A stretch of DNA of 64,000 nucleotides. Source: Daphnia pulex (Eukaryota > Arthropoda > Branchiopoda > Diplostraca > Daphniidae). Shown here in pieces: positions 9,322-20,037 of the stretch. The stretch covers positions 9,849,001 through 9,913,000 of the forward strand of contig NC_060026.1 in assembly GCF_021134715.1 (NCBI RefSeq), written 5' to 3'. The notes beneath the pieces are model-generated. The model was not told the DNA's origin. It was given only the letters and a program-made list of their open reading frames with translations, and ran no database searches. The position numbers and the translations under genes are program-made. Numbering within the stretch: the first letter of the stretch is position 1; the number at the start of each line of letters is the position of its first letter.

Positions 9322-9403
9322 GGTAGCGTGGCCAAGCGGTCCAAGGCGCTGGTTTAAGGCACCAGTCTCTTCGGGGGCATGGGTTCGAATCCCATCGCTG
9401 CCA
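9322..9403 (+). tRNA. tRNA-Leu(AAG), unit 7
   Basis: Anticodon AAG. The D stem reads GCCAAGCGG. Confidence 0.88.
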
Positions 9404-9474
9404 AAGTCAATTTTGCTCAAACTGTTGTAGCATATAGAGGAATCGATCATTGTGCACTTACGGGCAACGTTAAT

Positions 9475-9547
9475 GGTCGTGTGGCCTAATGGATAAGGCG
9501 TCGGACTTCGGATCCGAAGATTCCAGGTTCGAGTCCTGCTACGATCA
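9475..9547 (+). tRNA. tRNA-Arg(TCG), unit 7
   Basis: Anticodon TCG. One T-stem change (TTCCAGG for TTGCAGG). Confidence 0.88.
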
Positions 9548-9855
9548 CTCGCAAACGGTTATTTTGGCTATTTCGAAATGCGCGCGCGAAAAGTTACAAA
9601 CAAAGAATTAGCAATCCATTTGCAATTGCTCCTGGTTGTAAGCCAAAGTACACATCAAAGAGAACATCCGAGGTTCCCGCCCAAAAAATTGGTCTAAGGA
9701 GTGGAATCAATGAATCCCTATCGTACGATCTCTATTCCCTATACCAAATTAAGCTGTGGTATTTCCTTAGGAAAAAACATTTGGGACTCGTGACTATACC
9801 TTAGAACACATGATGTGTCTAATGGCAGGGATCGGTGCCAAAAGTAAAACAATTG

Positions 9856-9927
9856 GGGCCCATCCGGGAATTGAACCCGGGATCACTTACACCCGAAGCA
9901 AGTATCATACTACTAGACCAATGAGCC
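9856..9927 (-). tRNA. tRNA-Pro(CGG), unit 7
   Basis: Common form. Confidence 0.92.
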
Positions 9928-10027
9928 CTATTATCTTTCATTATTGATTCGAAAATTTTTTTATTATTATTACAATCCAAATGTCGTGCATAAAAATAAA
10001 CACGATTGATAGAAATGGGATTAAAAA

Positions 10028-10099
10028 AGGTCCCACTGAAAATCGAACTCAGATTATCAGAGTCAAAGTCTGATGTGATAACCATTACACCATGGAACC
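10028..10099 (-). tRNA. tRNA-Gln(TTG), unit 7
   Basis: Anticodon TTG. One T-stem change (plus strand CTGAAAATCG), shared with units 21 and 22. Confidence 0.88.
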
Positions 10100-10270
10100 T
10101 TCCATCGTTTGTCACCAGCACTGCTAGTACAATGTAAATTTGTCGTTAAATTTGGTGGAATTTAGGGCCATGTGCTGATTCCTCCAACTCAGTGATTTCG
10201 ATGATTTAAAACATGATCTTTTGGTGCATGTTAATGGAGTATATTGCTATGTTCGACGGAAATAAAACAA

Positions 10271-10366
10271 CCTTCGATAGCTCAGTTGGTAGAGCGGTGG
10301 ACTGTAGTGACACGATGTAAAATGCAAGGAATCCATAGGTCGCTGGTTCAACTCCGGCTCAAAGGA
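10271..10366 (+). tRNA. tRNA-Tyr(GTA), unit 8, with intron
   Basis: Anticodon GTA. The acceptor 3' half reads TCAAAGG, one mismatch; shared with unit 16. Confidence 0.88.
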
Positions 10367-10602
10367 GAGCACTTGTGATTACGCATTGAGTGGGCAAAAG
10401 AAAATAGATATAGCTGATAGTCATGTATATTCAAAATAGAGTGTAGTAATGGAAAATCCAACATGTACTATTGGGGTACGCATATCTACAACGGAAAGTT
10501 GACAACATCACCGTGTAAATATGAAATGTTTAGCTCAAAAATGGGACACAATTAATGGTTAGTAATTGTAGCCGGCAACAAACGGTGTTAGAAAAGTTGC
10601 GT

Positions 10603-10674
10603 GGCTCATTGGTCTAGTGGTATAATTCTTGCTTTGGGTGTAAGAGGCCCCGGGTTCAAATCCCGGATGAGCCC
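10603..10674 (+). tRNA. tRNA-Pro(TGG), unit 8
   Basis: Anticodon TGG, with TATAATTC as in units 1 and 16. Confidence 0.88.
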
Positions 10675-10744
10675 CTACAAAATTTCAGCTGAGATGGTAA
10701 ACCTCTTATTGTATTATTTAGATGAATGTTAACATTGCAAACGT

Positions 10745-10822
10745 GGTAGCGTGGCCGAGCGGTCCAAGGCGCTGGTTTAAGGCACCTCTTCGGGGGCATG
10801 GGTTCGAATCCCATCGCTGCCA
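10745..10822 (+). pseudogene. tRNA-Leu(AAG)-like relic, unit 8
   Basis: Four bases are missing from the 3' side of the anticodon stem and variable arm (GGCACCTCTTCGG), so the anticodon stem and long arm cannot both form. This is probably non-functional. Confidence 0.78.
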
Positions 10823-10893
10823 ACGTCAATTTTGCTCAAACTGTTGTAGCATAGCAAGGAATTGATGATTGTGCACTTACGGGCAACGTTGAT

Positions 10894-10966
10894 GGTCGTT
10901 TGGCCTAATGGATAAGGCGTCGGACTTCGGATCAGAAGATTGAAGGTTCGAGTCCTGCTACGATCA
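10894..10966 (+). tRNA. tRNA-Arg(TCG), unit 8, degenerate
   Basis: Anticodon TCG, but three changes lie in the acceptor/D linker, the anticodon stem and the T stem; this is the most altered tRNA-Arg in the array and may be a pseudogene. Confidence 0.72.
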
Positions 10967-11274
10967 CTCGCAAACGGTTATTTTGGCTATTTTGAAATGC
11001 GCGCGCGAAAAGTTACAAACAAAGAATTAGCAATCCATTTGCAATTGCTCCTGGTTGTAAGCCAAAGTACACATCAAAGAGAACATCCGAGGTTCCCGCC
11101 CAAAAAATTGGTCTAAGGAGTGGAATCAATGAATCCCTATCGTACGATCTCTATTCCCTATACCAAATTAAGCTGTGGTATTTCCTTAGGAAAAAACATT
11201 TGGGACTCGTGACTGTACCTTAGAACACATGATGTGTCTAATGGCAGGGATCGGTGCCAAAAGTAAAACAATTG

Positions 11275-11346
11275 GGGCCCATCCGGGAATTGAACCCGGG
11301 ATCACTTACACCCGAAACAAGTATCATACTACTTGACCAATGAGCC
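11275..11346 (-). tRNA. tRNA-Pro(CGG), unit 8
   Basis: Anticodon CGG, with changes in the anticodon stem and D arm (plus strand CGAAACAAG and CTTGACC). Confidence 0.82.
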
Positions 11347-11446
11347 CTATTATCTTTCATTATTGATTCGAAAATTATTTTATTATTATTACAATCCAAA
11401 TGTCGTGCATAAAAATAAACACGATTGATAGAAATTGGATTAAAAA

Positions 11447-11518
11447 AGGTCCCACTGAGAATCGAACTCAGATTATCAGAGTCAAAGTCTGATGTGAAAA
11501 CCATTACACCATGGAACC
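11447..11518 (-). tRNA. tRNA-Gln(TTG), unit 8
   Basis: Anticodon TTG, with one D-arm change (plus strand GTGAAAACC). Confidence 0.88.
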
Positions 11519-11689
11519 TTCTAACGGATGTCACCAGCACTGCTACTACAATGTAAATTTGTCGTTAAATTTGGTGGAATTCAGTGCCATGTGCTGATTC
11601 CTTCAACTCAGTGATTTCGATGATTTAAAACATGATCTTTTGGTGCATGTTAATGGAGTATATTGCGATGTTCGACGGAAAGAAAACAA

Positions 11690-11764
11690 CCTTCGATAGC
11701 TCAGTTGGTACAATGTAAAATGCAAGGAATCCATAGGTCGCTGGTTCAACTCCGGCTCGAAGGA
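11690..11764 (+). pseudogene. tRNA-Tyr pseudogene, unit 9
   Basis: An internal deletion of 21 bases, running from the D arm through the anticodon and into the intron, removes the GTA anticodon. Only the acceptor, the start of the D arm, the intron end and the T arm remain. Confidence 0.92.
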
Positions 11765-12000
11765 GAGCACTTGTGATTACGCATTGAGAGGGCAACAGAA
11801 AATAGATAAAGCTGATAGTCATGTATATTCAAAATAGAGTGTAGTAATGGAAAATCCAACATGTACTATTGGAGTACGCATATCTACAACGGAAAGTTGA
11901 CAACATCACCGTGTAAATATGAAATGTATAGCTCAAAAATGGGACAAAATTAATGGCTAGTAATTGCAGCCGGCAACAAACGGTGTTAGAAAAGTTGTGT

Positions 12001-12072
12001 GGCTCATTGGTCTAGTGGTATGATTCTTGGTTTGGGTGTAAGAGGCCTCGGGTTCAAATCCCGGATGAGCCC
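12001..12072 (+). tRNA. tRNA-Pro(TGG), unit 9
   Basis: Anticodon TGG with the CTTGG stem variant of unit 5, and GCCTCGGG in the T stem. Confidence 0.8.
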
Positions 12073-12142
12073 CTACAATATTTCAGCTGAGATGGTAAAC
12101 CTCTTATTGTATTATTTAGATGAATGTTAACATTGCAAACGT

Positions 12143-12224
12143 AGTAGCGTGGCCGAGCGGTCCAAGGCGCTGGTTTAAGGCACCAGTCTCTTCGGGGGCA
12201 TGGGTTCGAATCCCATCGCTGCCA
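12143..12224 (+). tRNA. tRNA-Leu(AAG), unit 9
   Basis: Anticodon AAG. Position 1 is A (mismatch with C72). Confidence 0.87.
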
Positions 12225-12295
12225 ACGTCAAATTTGCTCAAACTGTTGTAGCATAGCAAGGAATCGATGATTGTGCACTTACGGGCAACGTTAAT

Positions 12296-12368
12296 GGTCG
12301 TGTGGCCTAATGGATAAGGCGTCGGACTTCGGATCCGAAGATTGCAGGTTCGAGTCCTGCTACGATCA
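12296..12368 (+). tRNA. tRNA-Arg(TCG), unit 9
   Basis: Common form. Confidence 0.92.
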
Positions 12369-12676
12369 CTCGCAAACGGTTATTTTGGCTATTTCAAAAT
12401 GCGCGCGCGAAAAGTTACAAACAAAGAATTAGCAATCCATTTGCAATTGCTCCTGGTTGTAAGCCAAAGTACACATCAAAGAGAACATCCGAGGTTCCCG
12501 CCCAAAAAATTGGTCTAAGGAGTGGAATCAATGAATCCCTATCGTACGATCTCTATTCCCTATACCAAATTAAGCTGTGGTATTTCCTTAGGAAAAAACA
12601 TTTGGGACTCGTGACTGTACCTTAGAACACATGATGTGTCTAATGGCAGGGATCGGTGCCAAAAGTAAAACAATTG

Positions 12677-12748
12677 GAGCCCATCCGGGAATTGAACCCG
12701 GGATCACTTACACCCGAAGCAAGTATCATACTACTAGACCAATGAGCC
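12677..12748 (-). tRNA. tRNA-Pro(CGG), unit 9
   Basis: Anticodon CGG, G-U pair at 1-72. Confidence 0.88.
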
Positions 12749-12848
12749 CTATTATCTTTCATTATTGATTCGAAAATTATTTTATTATTATTACAATCCA
12801 AATGTCGTGCATAAAAATAAACACGATTGATAGAAATTGGATTATAAA

Positions 12849-12920
12849 AGGTCCCACTGAGAATCGAACTCAAATTATCAGAGTCAAAGTCTGATGTGAT
12901 AACCATTACACCATGGAACC
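12849..12920 (-). tRNA. tRNA-Gln(TTG), unit 9
   Basis: Anticodon TTG; T-stem variant as in unit 1. Confidence 0.9.
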
Positions 12921-13092
12921 TTCCAACGGATGTCACCAGCACTGCTACTACAATGTAAATTTGTCGTAAAATTTGGTGGAATTTAGTGCCATGTGCTGAT
13001 TCCTTCAACTCAGTGATTTCGATGATTTAAAACATGATCTTTTGGTGCATGTTAATGGAGTATATTGCGATGTTCAACGGAAAACAAAACAA

Positions 13093-13188
13093 CCTTCGAT
13101 AGCTCAGTTGGTAGAGCGGTGGACTGTAGTGACACGATGTAAAATGCAAGGAATCCATAGGTCGCTGGTTCAACTCCGGCTCGAAGGA
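13093..13188 (+). tRNA. tRNA-Tyr(GTA), unit 10, with intron
   Basis: Common form. Confidence 0.93.
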
Positions 13189-13424
13189 GAGCACTTGTGA
13201 TTACGCATTGAGTGGGCAACAGAAAATAGATAAAGCTGATATTCATGTATATTCAAAATAGAATGTAGTAATGGAAAATCCAACATGTACTATTGGGGTA
13301 CGCATATCTACAACGGAAAGTTGACAACATCACCGTGTAAATATGAAATGTATAGCACAAAAATGGGACACAATTAATGGTTAGTAATTGTAGCCGGCAA
13401 CAAACGGTGTTAAAAATGTTGCGT

Positions 13425-13496
13425 GGCTCATTGGTCTAGTGTTATGATTCTTGCTTTGGGTGTAAGAGACCCCGGGTTCAAATCCCGGATGAGCCC
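13425..13496 (+). tRNA. tRNA-Pro(TGG), unit 10
   Basis: Anticodon TGG; AGTGTTATG D-arm variant as in unit 2. Confidence 0.87.
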
Positions 13497-13566
13497 CTAC
13501 AATATTTCAGCTGAGATGGTAAACCTCTTATTGTATTATTTAGATGAATGTTAACATTACAAACGT

Positions 13567-13648
13567 GGTAGCGTGGCCGAGCGGTCCAAGGCGCTGGTTT
13601 AAGGCACCAGTCTCTTCGGGGGCATGGGTTCGAATCCCATCGCTGCCA
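13567..13648 (+). tRNA. tRNA-Leu(AAG), unit 10
   Basis: Common form. Confidence 0.92.
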
Positions 13649-13719
13649 ACGTCAATTTTGCTCAAACTGTTGTAGCATAGCAAGGAATCGATGATTGTGC
13701 ACTTACGGGCAACGTTAAT

Positions 13720-13792
13720 GGTCGTGTGGCCTAATGGATAAGGCGTCGGACTTCGGATCCAAAGATTGCAGGTTCGAGTCCTGCTACGATCA
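13720..13792 (+). tRNA. tRNA-Arg(TCG), unit 10
   Basis: Anticodon TCG. One anticodon-stem base is changed (GGATCCAAAG), shared with unit 11. Confidence 0.87.
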
Positions 13793-14100
13793 CTCGCAAA
13801 CGGTTATTTTGGCTATTTCGAAATGCGCGCGCGAAAAGTTACAAACAAAGAATTAGCAATCCATTTGCAATTGCTCCTGGTTGTAAGCCAAAGTACACAT
13901 CAAAGAGAACATCCGAGGTTCCTGCCCAAAAAATTGGTCTAAGGAGTGGAATCAATGAATCCCTATCGTACGATCTCTATTCCCTATACCAAATTAAGCT
14001 GTGGTATTTCCTTAGGAAAAAACATTTGGGACTCGTGACTGTACCTTAGAACACATGATGTGTCTAATGGCAGGGATCGGTGCCAAAAGTAAAACAATTG

Positions 14101-14172
14101 GGGCCCATCCGGGAATTGAACCCGGGATCACTTACACCCGAAGCAAGTATCATACTACTAGACCAATGAGCC
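14101..14172 (-). tRNA. tRNA-Pro(CGG), unit 10
   Basis: Common form. Confidence 0.92.
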
Positions 14173-14272
14173 CTATTATCTTTCATAATTGATTCGAAAA
14201 TTATTTTATTATTATTACAATCCAAATGTCGTGCATAAAAATAAACACGATTGATAGAAATTGGATTAAAAA

Positions 14273-14344
14273 AGGTCCCACTGAGAATCGAACTCAGATT
14301 ATCAGAGTCAAAGTCTGATGTGATAACCATTACACCATGGAACC
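14273..14344 (-). tRNA. tRNA-Gln(TTG), unit 10
   Basis: Common form. Confidence 0.92.
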
Positions 14345-14515
14345 TTCTAAAGGATGTCACCAGCACTGCTACTACAATGTAAATTTGTCGTTAAATTTGG
14401 TGGAATTTAGTGCCATGTGCTGATTCTTTCAACTCAGTGATTTCGATGATTTAAAACATGATCTTTTGGTGCATGTTAATGGAGTATATTGCGATGTTCA
14501 ACGGAAAGAAAACAA

Positions 14516-14611
14516 CCTTCGATAGCTCAGTTGGTAGAGCGGTGGACTGTAGTGACACGATGTAAAATGCAAGGAATCCATAGGTCGCTGGTTCAACTCC
14601 GGCTCGAAGGA
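14516..14611 (+). tRNA. tRNA-Tyr(GTA), unit 11, with intron
   Basis: Common form. Confidence 0.93.
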
Positions 14612-14847
14612 GAGCACTTGTGATTACGCATTGAGAGGGCAACAGAAAATAGATAAAGCTGATAGTCATGTATATTCCAAATAGAGTGTAGTAATGGAAA
14701 ATCCAATATGTACTATTGGGGTACGCATATCTACAACGGAAAGTTGACAACATCACCGTGTAAATATGAAATGTATAGCTCAAAAATGGGACACAATTAA
14801 TGGCTAGTAATTGTAGCCGGCAACAAACGGTGTTAGTAAAGTTGTGT

Positions 14848-14919
14848 GGCTCATTGGTCTAGTGGTATGATTCTTGCTTTGGGTGTAAGAGGCCCCGGGT
14901 TCAAATCCCGGATGAGCCC
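14848..14919 (+). tRNA. tRNA-Pro(TGG), unit 11
   Basis: Common form. Confidence 0.9.
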
Positions 14920-14989
14920 CTACAATATTTCAGCTGAGATGGTAAACCTCTTATTGTATTATTTATATGAATGTTAACATTGTAAACGT

Positions 14990-15071
14990 TGTGGCGTGGC
15001 CGAGCGGTCCAAGGCGCTGGTTTAAGGCACCAGTCTCTTCGGGGGCATGGGTTCGAATCCCATCGCTGCCA
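14990..15071 (+). tRNA. tRNA-Leu(AAG), unit 11
   Basis: Anticodon AAG. The acceptor 5' strand is TGTGGCG, so pair 1-72 is lost and one wobble is added; shared with units 12 and 14. Confidence 0.85.
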
Positions 15072-15142
15072 ACGTCAATTTTGCTCAAACTGTTGTAGCA
15101 TAGCAAGGAATCGATGATTGTGCACTTACGGGCAACGTTAAT

Positions 15143-15215
15143 GGTCGTGTGGCCTAATGGATAAGGCGTCGGACTTCGGATCCAAAGATTGCAGGTTCGA
15201 GTCCTGCTACGATCA
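15143..15215 (+). tRNA. tRNA-Arg(TCG), unit 11
   Basis: Anticodon TCG, stem change GGATCCAAAG as in unit 10. Confidence 0.87.
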
Positions 15216-15523
15216 CTCGCAAACGGTTATTTTGGCTATTTCGAAATGCGCGCGCGAAAAGTTACAAACAAAGAATTAGCAATCCATTTGCAATTGCTCC
15301 TGGTTGTAAGCCAAAGTACACATCAAAGAGAACATCCGAGGTTCCTGCCCAAAAAATTGGTCTAAGGAGTGGAATCAATGAATCCCTATCGTACGATCTC
15401 TATTCCCTATACCAAATTAAGCTGTGGTATTTCCTTAGGAAAAAACATTTGGGACTCGTGACTGTACCTTAGAACACATGATGTGTCTAATGGCAGGGAT
15501 CGGTGCCAAAAGTAAAACAATTG

Positions 15524-15595
15524 GGGCCCATCCGGGAATTGAACCCGGGATCACTTACACCCGAAGCAAGTATCATACTACTAGACCAATGAGCC
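15524..15595 (-). tRNA. tRNA-Pro(CGG), unit 11
   Basis: Common form. Confidence 0.92.
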
Positions 15596-15695
15596 CTATT
15601 ATCTTTCATAATTGATTCGAAAATTATTTTATTATTATTACAATCCAAATGTCGTGCATAAAAATAAACACGATTGATAGAAATTGGATTAAAAA

Positions 15696-15767
15696 AGGTC
15701 CCACTGAGAATCGAACTCAGATTATCAGAGTCAAAGTCTGATGTGATAACCATTACACCATGGAACC
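15696..15767 (-). tRNA. tRNA-Gln(TTG), unit 11
   Basis: Common form. Confidence 0.92.
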
Positions 15768-15939
15768 TTCTAAAGGATGTCACCAGCACTGCTACTACAA
15801 TGTAAATTTGTCGTTAAATTTGGTGGAATTTAGTGCCATGTGCTGATTCTTTCAACTCAGTGATTTCGATGATTTAAAACATGATCTTTTGGTGCATGTT
15901 AATGGAGTATATTGCGATGTTCGACGGAAAAAAAAACAA

Positions 15940-16035
15940 CCTTCGATAGCTCAGTTGGTAGAGCGGTGGACTGTAGTGACACGATGTAAAATGCAAGGAA
16001 TCCATAGGTCGCTGGTTCAACTCCGGCTCGAAGGA
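15940..16035 (+). tRNA. tRNA-Tyr(GTA), unit 12, with intron
   Basis: Common form. Confidence 0.93.
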
Positions 16036-16271
16036 GAGCACTTGTGATTACGCATTGAGAGGGCAACAGAAAATAGATAAAGCTGATAGTCATGTATATT
16101 CCAAATAGAGTGTAGTAATGGAAAATCCAATATGTACTATTGGGGTACGCATATCTACAACGGAAAGTTGACAACATCACCGTGTAAATATGAAATGTAT
16201 AGCTCAAAAATGGGACACAATTAATGGCTAGTAATTGTAGCCGGCAACAAACGGTGTTAGTAAAGTTGTGT

Positions 16272-16343
16272 GGCTCATTGGTCTAGTGGTATGATTCTTG
16301 CTTTGGGTGTAAGAGGCCCCGGGTTCAAATCCCGGATGAGCCC
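16272..16343 (+). tRNA. tRNA-Pro(TGG), unit 12
   Basis: Common form. Confidence 0.9.
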
Positions 16344-16413
16344 CTACAATATTTCAGCTGAGATGGTAAACCTCTTATTGTATTATTTATATGAATGTTA
16401 ACATTGTCAACGT

Positions 16414-16495
16414 TGTGGCGTGGCCGAGCGGTCCAACGCGCTGGTTTGAGGCACCAGTCTCTTCGGGGGCATGGGTTCGAATCCCATCGCTGCCA
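16414..16495 (+). tRNA. tRNA-Leu with GAG anticodon, unit 12
   Basis: The loop TTGAGGC gives anticodon GAG (reads CUC/CUU) in place of AAG. The acceptor 5' strand is TGTGGCG, and the D arm has AACGCG for AAGGCG. GAG is rare among eukaryotic nuclear tRNA-Leu genes, which use inosine from A34. Confidence 0.82.
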
Positions 16496-16566
16496 ACGTC
16501 AATTTTGCTCAAACTGTTGTAGCATAGCAAGGAATCGATGATTGTGCACTTACGGGCAACGTTAAT

Positions 16567-16639
16567 GGTCGTGTGGCCTAATGGATAAGGCGTCGGACTT
16601 CGGATCCGAAGATTGCAGGTTCGAGTCCTGCTACGATCA
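16567..16639 (+). tRNA. tRNA-Arg(TCG), unit 12
   Basis: Common form. Confidence 0.92.
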
Positions 16640-16947
16640 CTCGCAAACGTTTATTTTGGCTATTTCGAAATGCGCGCGCGAAAAGTTACAAACAAAGAAT
16701 TAGCAATCCATTTGCAATTGCTCCTGGTTGTAAGCCAAAGTACACATCAAAGAGAACATCCGAGGTTCCCGCCCAAAAAATTGGTCTAAGGAGTGGAATC
16801 AATGAATCCCTATCGTACGATCTCTATTCCCTATACCAAATTAAGCTGTGGTATTTCCTTAGGAAAAAACATTTGGGACTCGTGACTGTACCTTAGAACA
16901 CATGATGTGTCTAATGGCAGGGATCGGTGCCAAAAGTAAAACAATTG

Positions 16948-17019
16948 GGGCCCATCCGGGAATTGAACCCGGGATCACTTACACCCGAAGCAAGTATCAT
17001 ACTACTAGACCAATGAGCC
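16948..17019 (-). tRNA. tRNA-Pro(CGG), unit 12
   Basis: Common form. Confidence 0.92.
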
Positions 17020-17119
17020 CTATTATCTTTCATTATTGATTCGAAAATTATTTTATTATTATTACAAATCAAATGTCGTGCATAAAAATAAACACGATTG
17101 ATAGAAATTGGATTAAAAA

Positions 17120-17191
17120 AGGTCCCACTGATAATCGAACTCAGATTATCAGAGTCAAAGTCTGATGTGATAACCATTACACCATGGAACC
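17120..17191 (-). tRNA. tRNA-Gln(TTG), unit 12
   Basis: Anticodon TTG. One T-arm change (plus strand CTGATAATCG), shared with unit 14. Confidence 0.88.
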
Positions 17192-17362
17192 TTCCAACGG
17201 ATGTCACCAGCACTGCTACTACAATGTAAATTTGTCGTTAAATTTGGTGGAATTTAGTGCCATGTGCTGATTACTTCAACTCAGTGATTTCGATGATTTA
17301 AAACATGATCTTTTGATGCATGTTAATGGAGTATATTGCGATGTTCGACGGAAATAAAACAA

Positions 17363-17458
17363 CCTTCGATAGCTCAGTTGGTAGAGCGGTGGACTGTAGT
17401 GACACGATGTAAAATGCAAGGAATCCATAGGTCGCTGGTTCAACTCCGGCTCGAAGGA
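17363..17458 (+). tRNA. tRNA-Tyr(GTA), unit 13, with intron
   Basis: Common form. Confidence 0.93.
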
Positions 17459-17694
17459 GAGCACTTGTGATTACGCATTGAGTGGGGAACAGAAAATAGA
17501 TAAAGCTGATATTCATGTATATTCAAAATAGAATGTAGTAATGGAAAATCCAACATGTACTATTGGGGTACGCATATCTACAACGGAAAGTTGACAACAT
17601 CACCGTGTAAATATGAAATGTATAGCACAAAAATGGGACACAATTAATGGTTAGTAATTGTAGCCGGCAACAAACGGTGTTAAAAATGTTGCGT

Positions 17695-17766
17695 GGCTCA
17701 TTGGTCTAGTGTTATGATTCTTGCTTTGGGTGTAAGAGACCCCGGGTTCAAATCCCGGATGAGCCC
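17695..17766 (+). tRNA. tRNA-Pro(TGG), unit 13
   Basis: Anticodon TGG; D-arm variant of unit 2. Confidence 0.87.
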
Positions 17767-17836
17767 CTACAATATTTCAGCTGAGATGGTAAACCTCTTA
17801 TTGTATTATTTAGATGAATGTTAACATTGCAAACGT

Positions 17837-17918
17837 GGTAGCGTGGCCGAGCGGTCCAAGGCGCTGGTTTAAGGCACCAGTCTCTTCGGGGGCATGGGTT
17901 CGAATCCCATCGCTGCCA
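17837..17918 (+). tRNA. tRNA-Leu(AAG), unit 13
   Basis: Common form. Confidence 0.92.
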
Positions 17919-17989
17919 ACGTCAATTTTGCTCAAACTGTTGTAGCATAGCAAGGAATCGATGATTGTGCACTTACGGGCAACGTTAAT

Positions 17990-18062
17990 GGTCGTGTGGC
18001 CTAATGGATAAGGCGTCGGACTTCGGATCCGAAGATTGCAGGTTCGAGTCCTGCTACGATCA
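17990..18062 (+). tRNA. tRNA-Arg(TCG), unit 13
   Basis: Common form. Confidence 0.92.
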
Positions 18063-18370
18063 CTCGCAAACGGTTATTTTGGCTATTTCGAAATGCGCGC
18101 GCGAAAAGTTACAAACAAAGAATTAGCAATCCATTTGCAATTGCTCCTGGTTGTAAGCCAAAGTACACATCAAAGAGAACATCCGAGGTTCCTGCCCAAA
18201 AAATTGGTCTAAGGAGTGGAATCAATGAATCCCTATCGTACGATCTCTATTCCCTATACCAAATTAAGCTGTGGTATTTCCTTAGGAAAAAACATTTGGG
18301 ACTCGTGACTGTACCTTAGAACACATGATGTGTCTAATGGCAGGGATCGGTGCCAAAAGTAAAACAATTG

Positions 18371-18442
18371 GGGCCCATCCGGGAATTGAACCCGGGATCA
18401 CTTACACCCGAAGCAAGTATCATACTACTAGACCAATGAGCC
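18371..18442 (-). tRNA. tRNA-Pro(CGG), unit 13
   Basis: Common form. Confidence 0.92.
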
Positions 18443-18542
18443 CTATTATCTTTCATAATTGATTCGAAAATTATTTTATTATTATTACAATCCAAATGTC
18501 GTACATAAAAATAAACACGATTGATAGAAATTGGATTAAAAA

Positions 18543-18614
18543 AGGTCCCACTGAGAATCGAACTCAGATTATCAGAGTCAAAGTCTGATGTGATAACCAT
18601 TACACCATGGAACC
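18543..18614 (-). tRNA. tRNA-Gln(TTG), unit 13
   Basis: Common form. Confidence 0.92.
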
Positions 18615-18785
18615 TTCTAAAGGATGTCACCAGCACTGCTACTACAATGTAAATTTGTCGTTAAATTTGGTGGAATTTAGTGCCATGTGCTGATTCTTTC
18701 AACTCAGTGATTTCGATGATTTAAAACATGATCTTTTGGTGCATGTTAATGGAGTATATTGCGATGTTCGACGGAAAGAAAACAA

Positions 18786-18881
18786 CCTTCGATAGCTCAG
18801 TTGGTAGAGCGGTGGACTGTAGTGACACGATGTAAAATGCAAGGAATCCATAGGTCGCTAGTTCAACTCCGGCTCGAAGGA
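18786..18881 (+). tRNA. tRNA-Tyr(GTA), unit 14, with intron
   Basis: Anticodon GTA. Box B begins AGTTC instead of GGTTC, breaking one T-stem pair. Confidence 0.86.
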
Positions 18882-19117
18882 GAGCACTTGTGATTACGCA
18901 TTGAGAGGGCAACAGAAAATAGATAAAGCTGATAGTCATGTATATTCCAAATAGAGTGTAGTAATGGAAAATCCAATATGTACTATTGGGGTACGCATAT
19001 CTACAACGGAAAGTTGACAACATCACCGTGTAAATATGAAATGTATAGCTCAAAAATGGGACACAATTAATGGCTAGTAATTGTAGCCGGCAACAAACGG
19101 TGTTAGAAAAGTTGTGT

Positions 19118-19189
19118 GGCTCATTGGTCTAGTGGTATGATTCTTGCTTTGGGTGTAAGAGGCCCCGGGTTCAAATCCCGGATGAGCCC
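19118..19189 (+). tRNA. tRNA-Pro(TGG), unit 14
   Basis: Common form. Confidence 0.9.
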
Positions 19190-19259
19190 CTACAATATTT
19201 CAGCTGAGATGGTAAACCTCTTATTGTATTATTTATATGAATGTTAACATTGTAAACGT

Positions 19260-19341
19260 TGTGGCGTGGCCGAGCGGTCCAAGGCGCTGGTTTGAGGCAC
19301 CAGTCTCTTCGGGGGCATGGGTTCGAATCCCATCGCTGCCA
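19260..19341 (+). tRNA. tRNA-Leu with GAG anticodon, unit 14
   Basis: Second GAG copy; shares TGTGGCG with unit 12 but has the normal AAGGCG in the D arm. Confidence 0.83.
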
Positions 19342-19412
19342 ACGTCAATTTTGCTCAAACTGTTGTAGCATAGCAAGGAATCGATGATTGTGCACTTACG
19401 GGCAACGTTAAT

Positions 19413-19485
19413 GGTCGTGTGGCCTAATGGATAAGGCGTCGGACTTCGGATCCGAAGATTGCAGGTTCGAGTCCTGCTACGATCA
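19413..19485 (+). tRNA. tRNA-Arg(TCG), unit 14
   Basis: Common form. Confidence 0.92.
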
Positions 19486-19793
19486 CTCGCAAACGTTTAT
19501 TTTGGCTATTTCGAAATGCGCGCGCGAAAAGTTACAAACAAAGAATTAGCAATCCATTTGCAATTGCTCCTGGTTGTAAGCCAAAGTACACATCAAAGAG
19601 AACATCCGAGGTTCCCGCCCAAAAAATTGGTCTAAGGAGTGGAATCAATGAATCCCTATCGTACGATCTCTATTCCCTATACCAAATTAAGCTGTGGTAT
19701 TTCCTTAGGAAAAAACATTTGGGACTCGTGACTGTACCTTAGAACACATGATGTGTCTAATGGCAGGGATCGGTGCCAAAAGTAAAACAATTG

Positions 19794-19865
19794 GGGCCCA
19801 TCCGGGAATTGAACCCGGGATCACTTACACCCGAAGCAAGTATCATACTACTAGACCAATGAGCC
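19794..19865 (-). tRNA. tRNA-Pro(CGG), unit 14
   Basis: Common form. Confidence 0.92.
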
Positions 19866-19965
19866 CTATTATCTTTCATTATTGATTCGAAAATTATTTT
19901 ATTATTATTACAATCCAAATGTCGTGCATAAAAATAAACACGATTGATAGAAATTGGATTAAAAA

Positions 19966-20037
19966 AGGTCCCACTGATAATCGAACTCAGATTATCAGAG
20001 TCAAAGTCTGATGTGATAACCATTACACCATGGAACC
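19966..20037 (-). tRNA. tRNA-Gln(TTG), unit 14
   Basis: Anticodon TTG; T-arm variant of unit 12. Confidence 0.88.
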
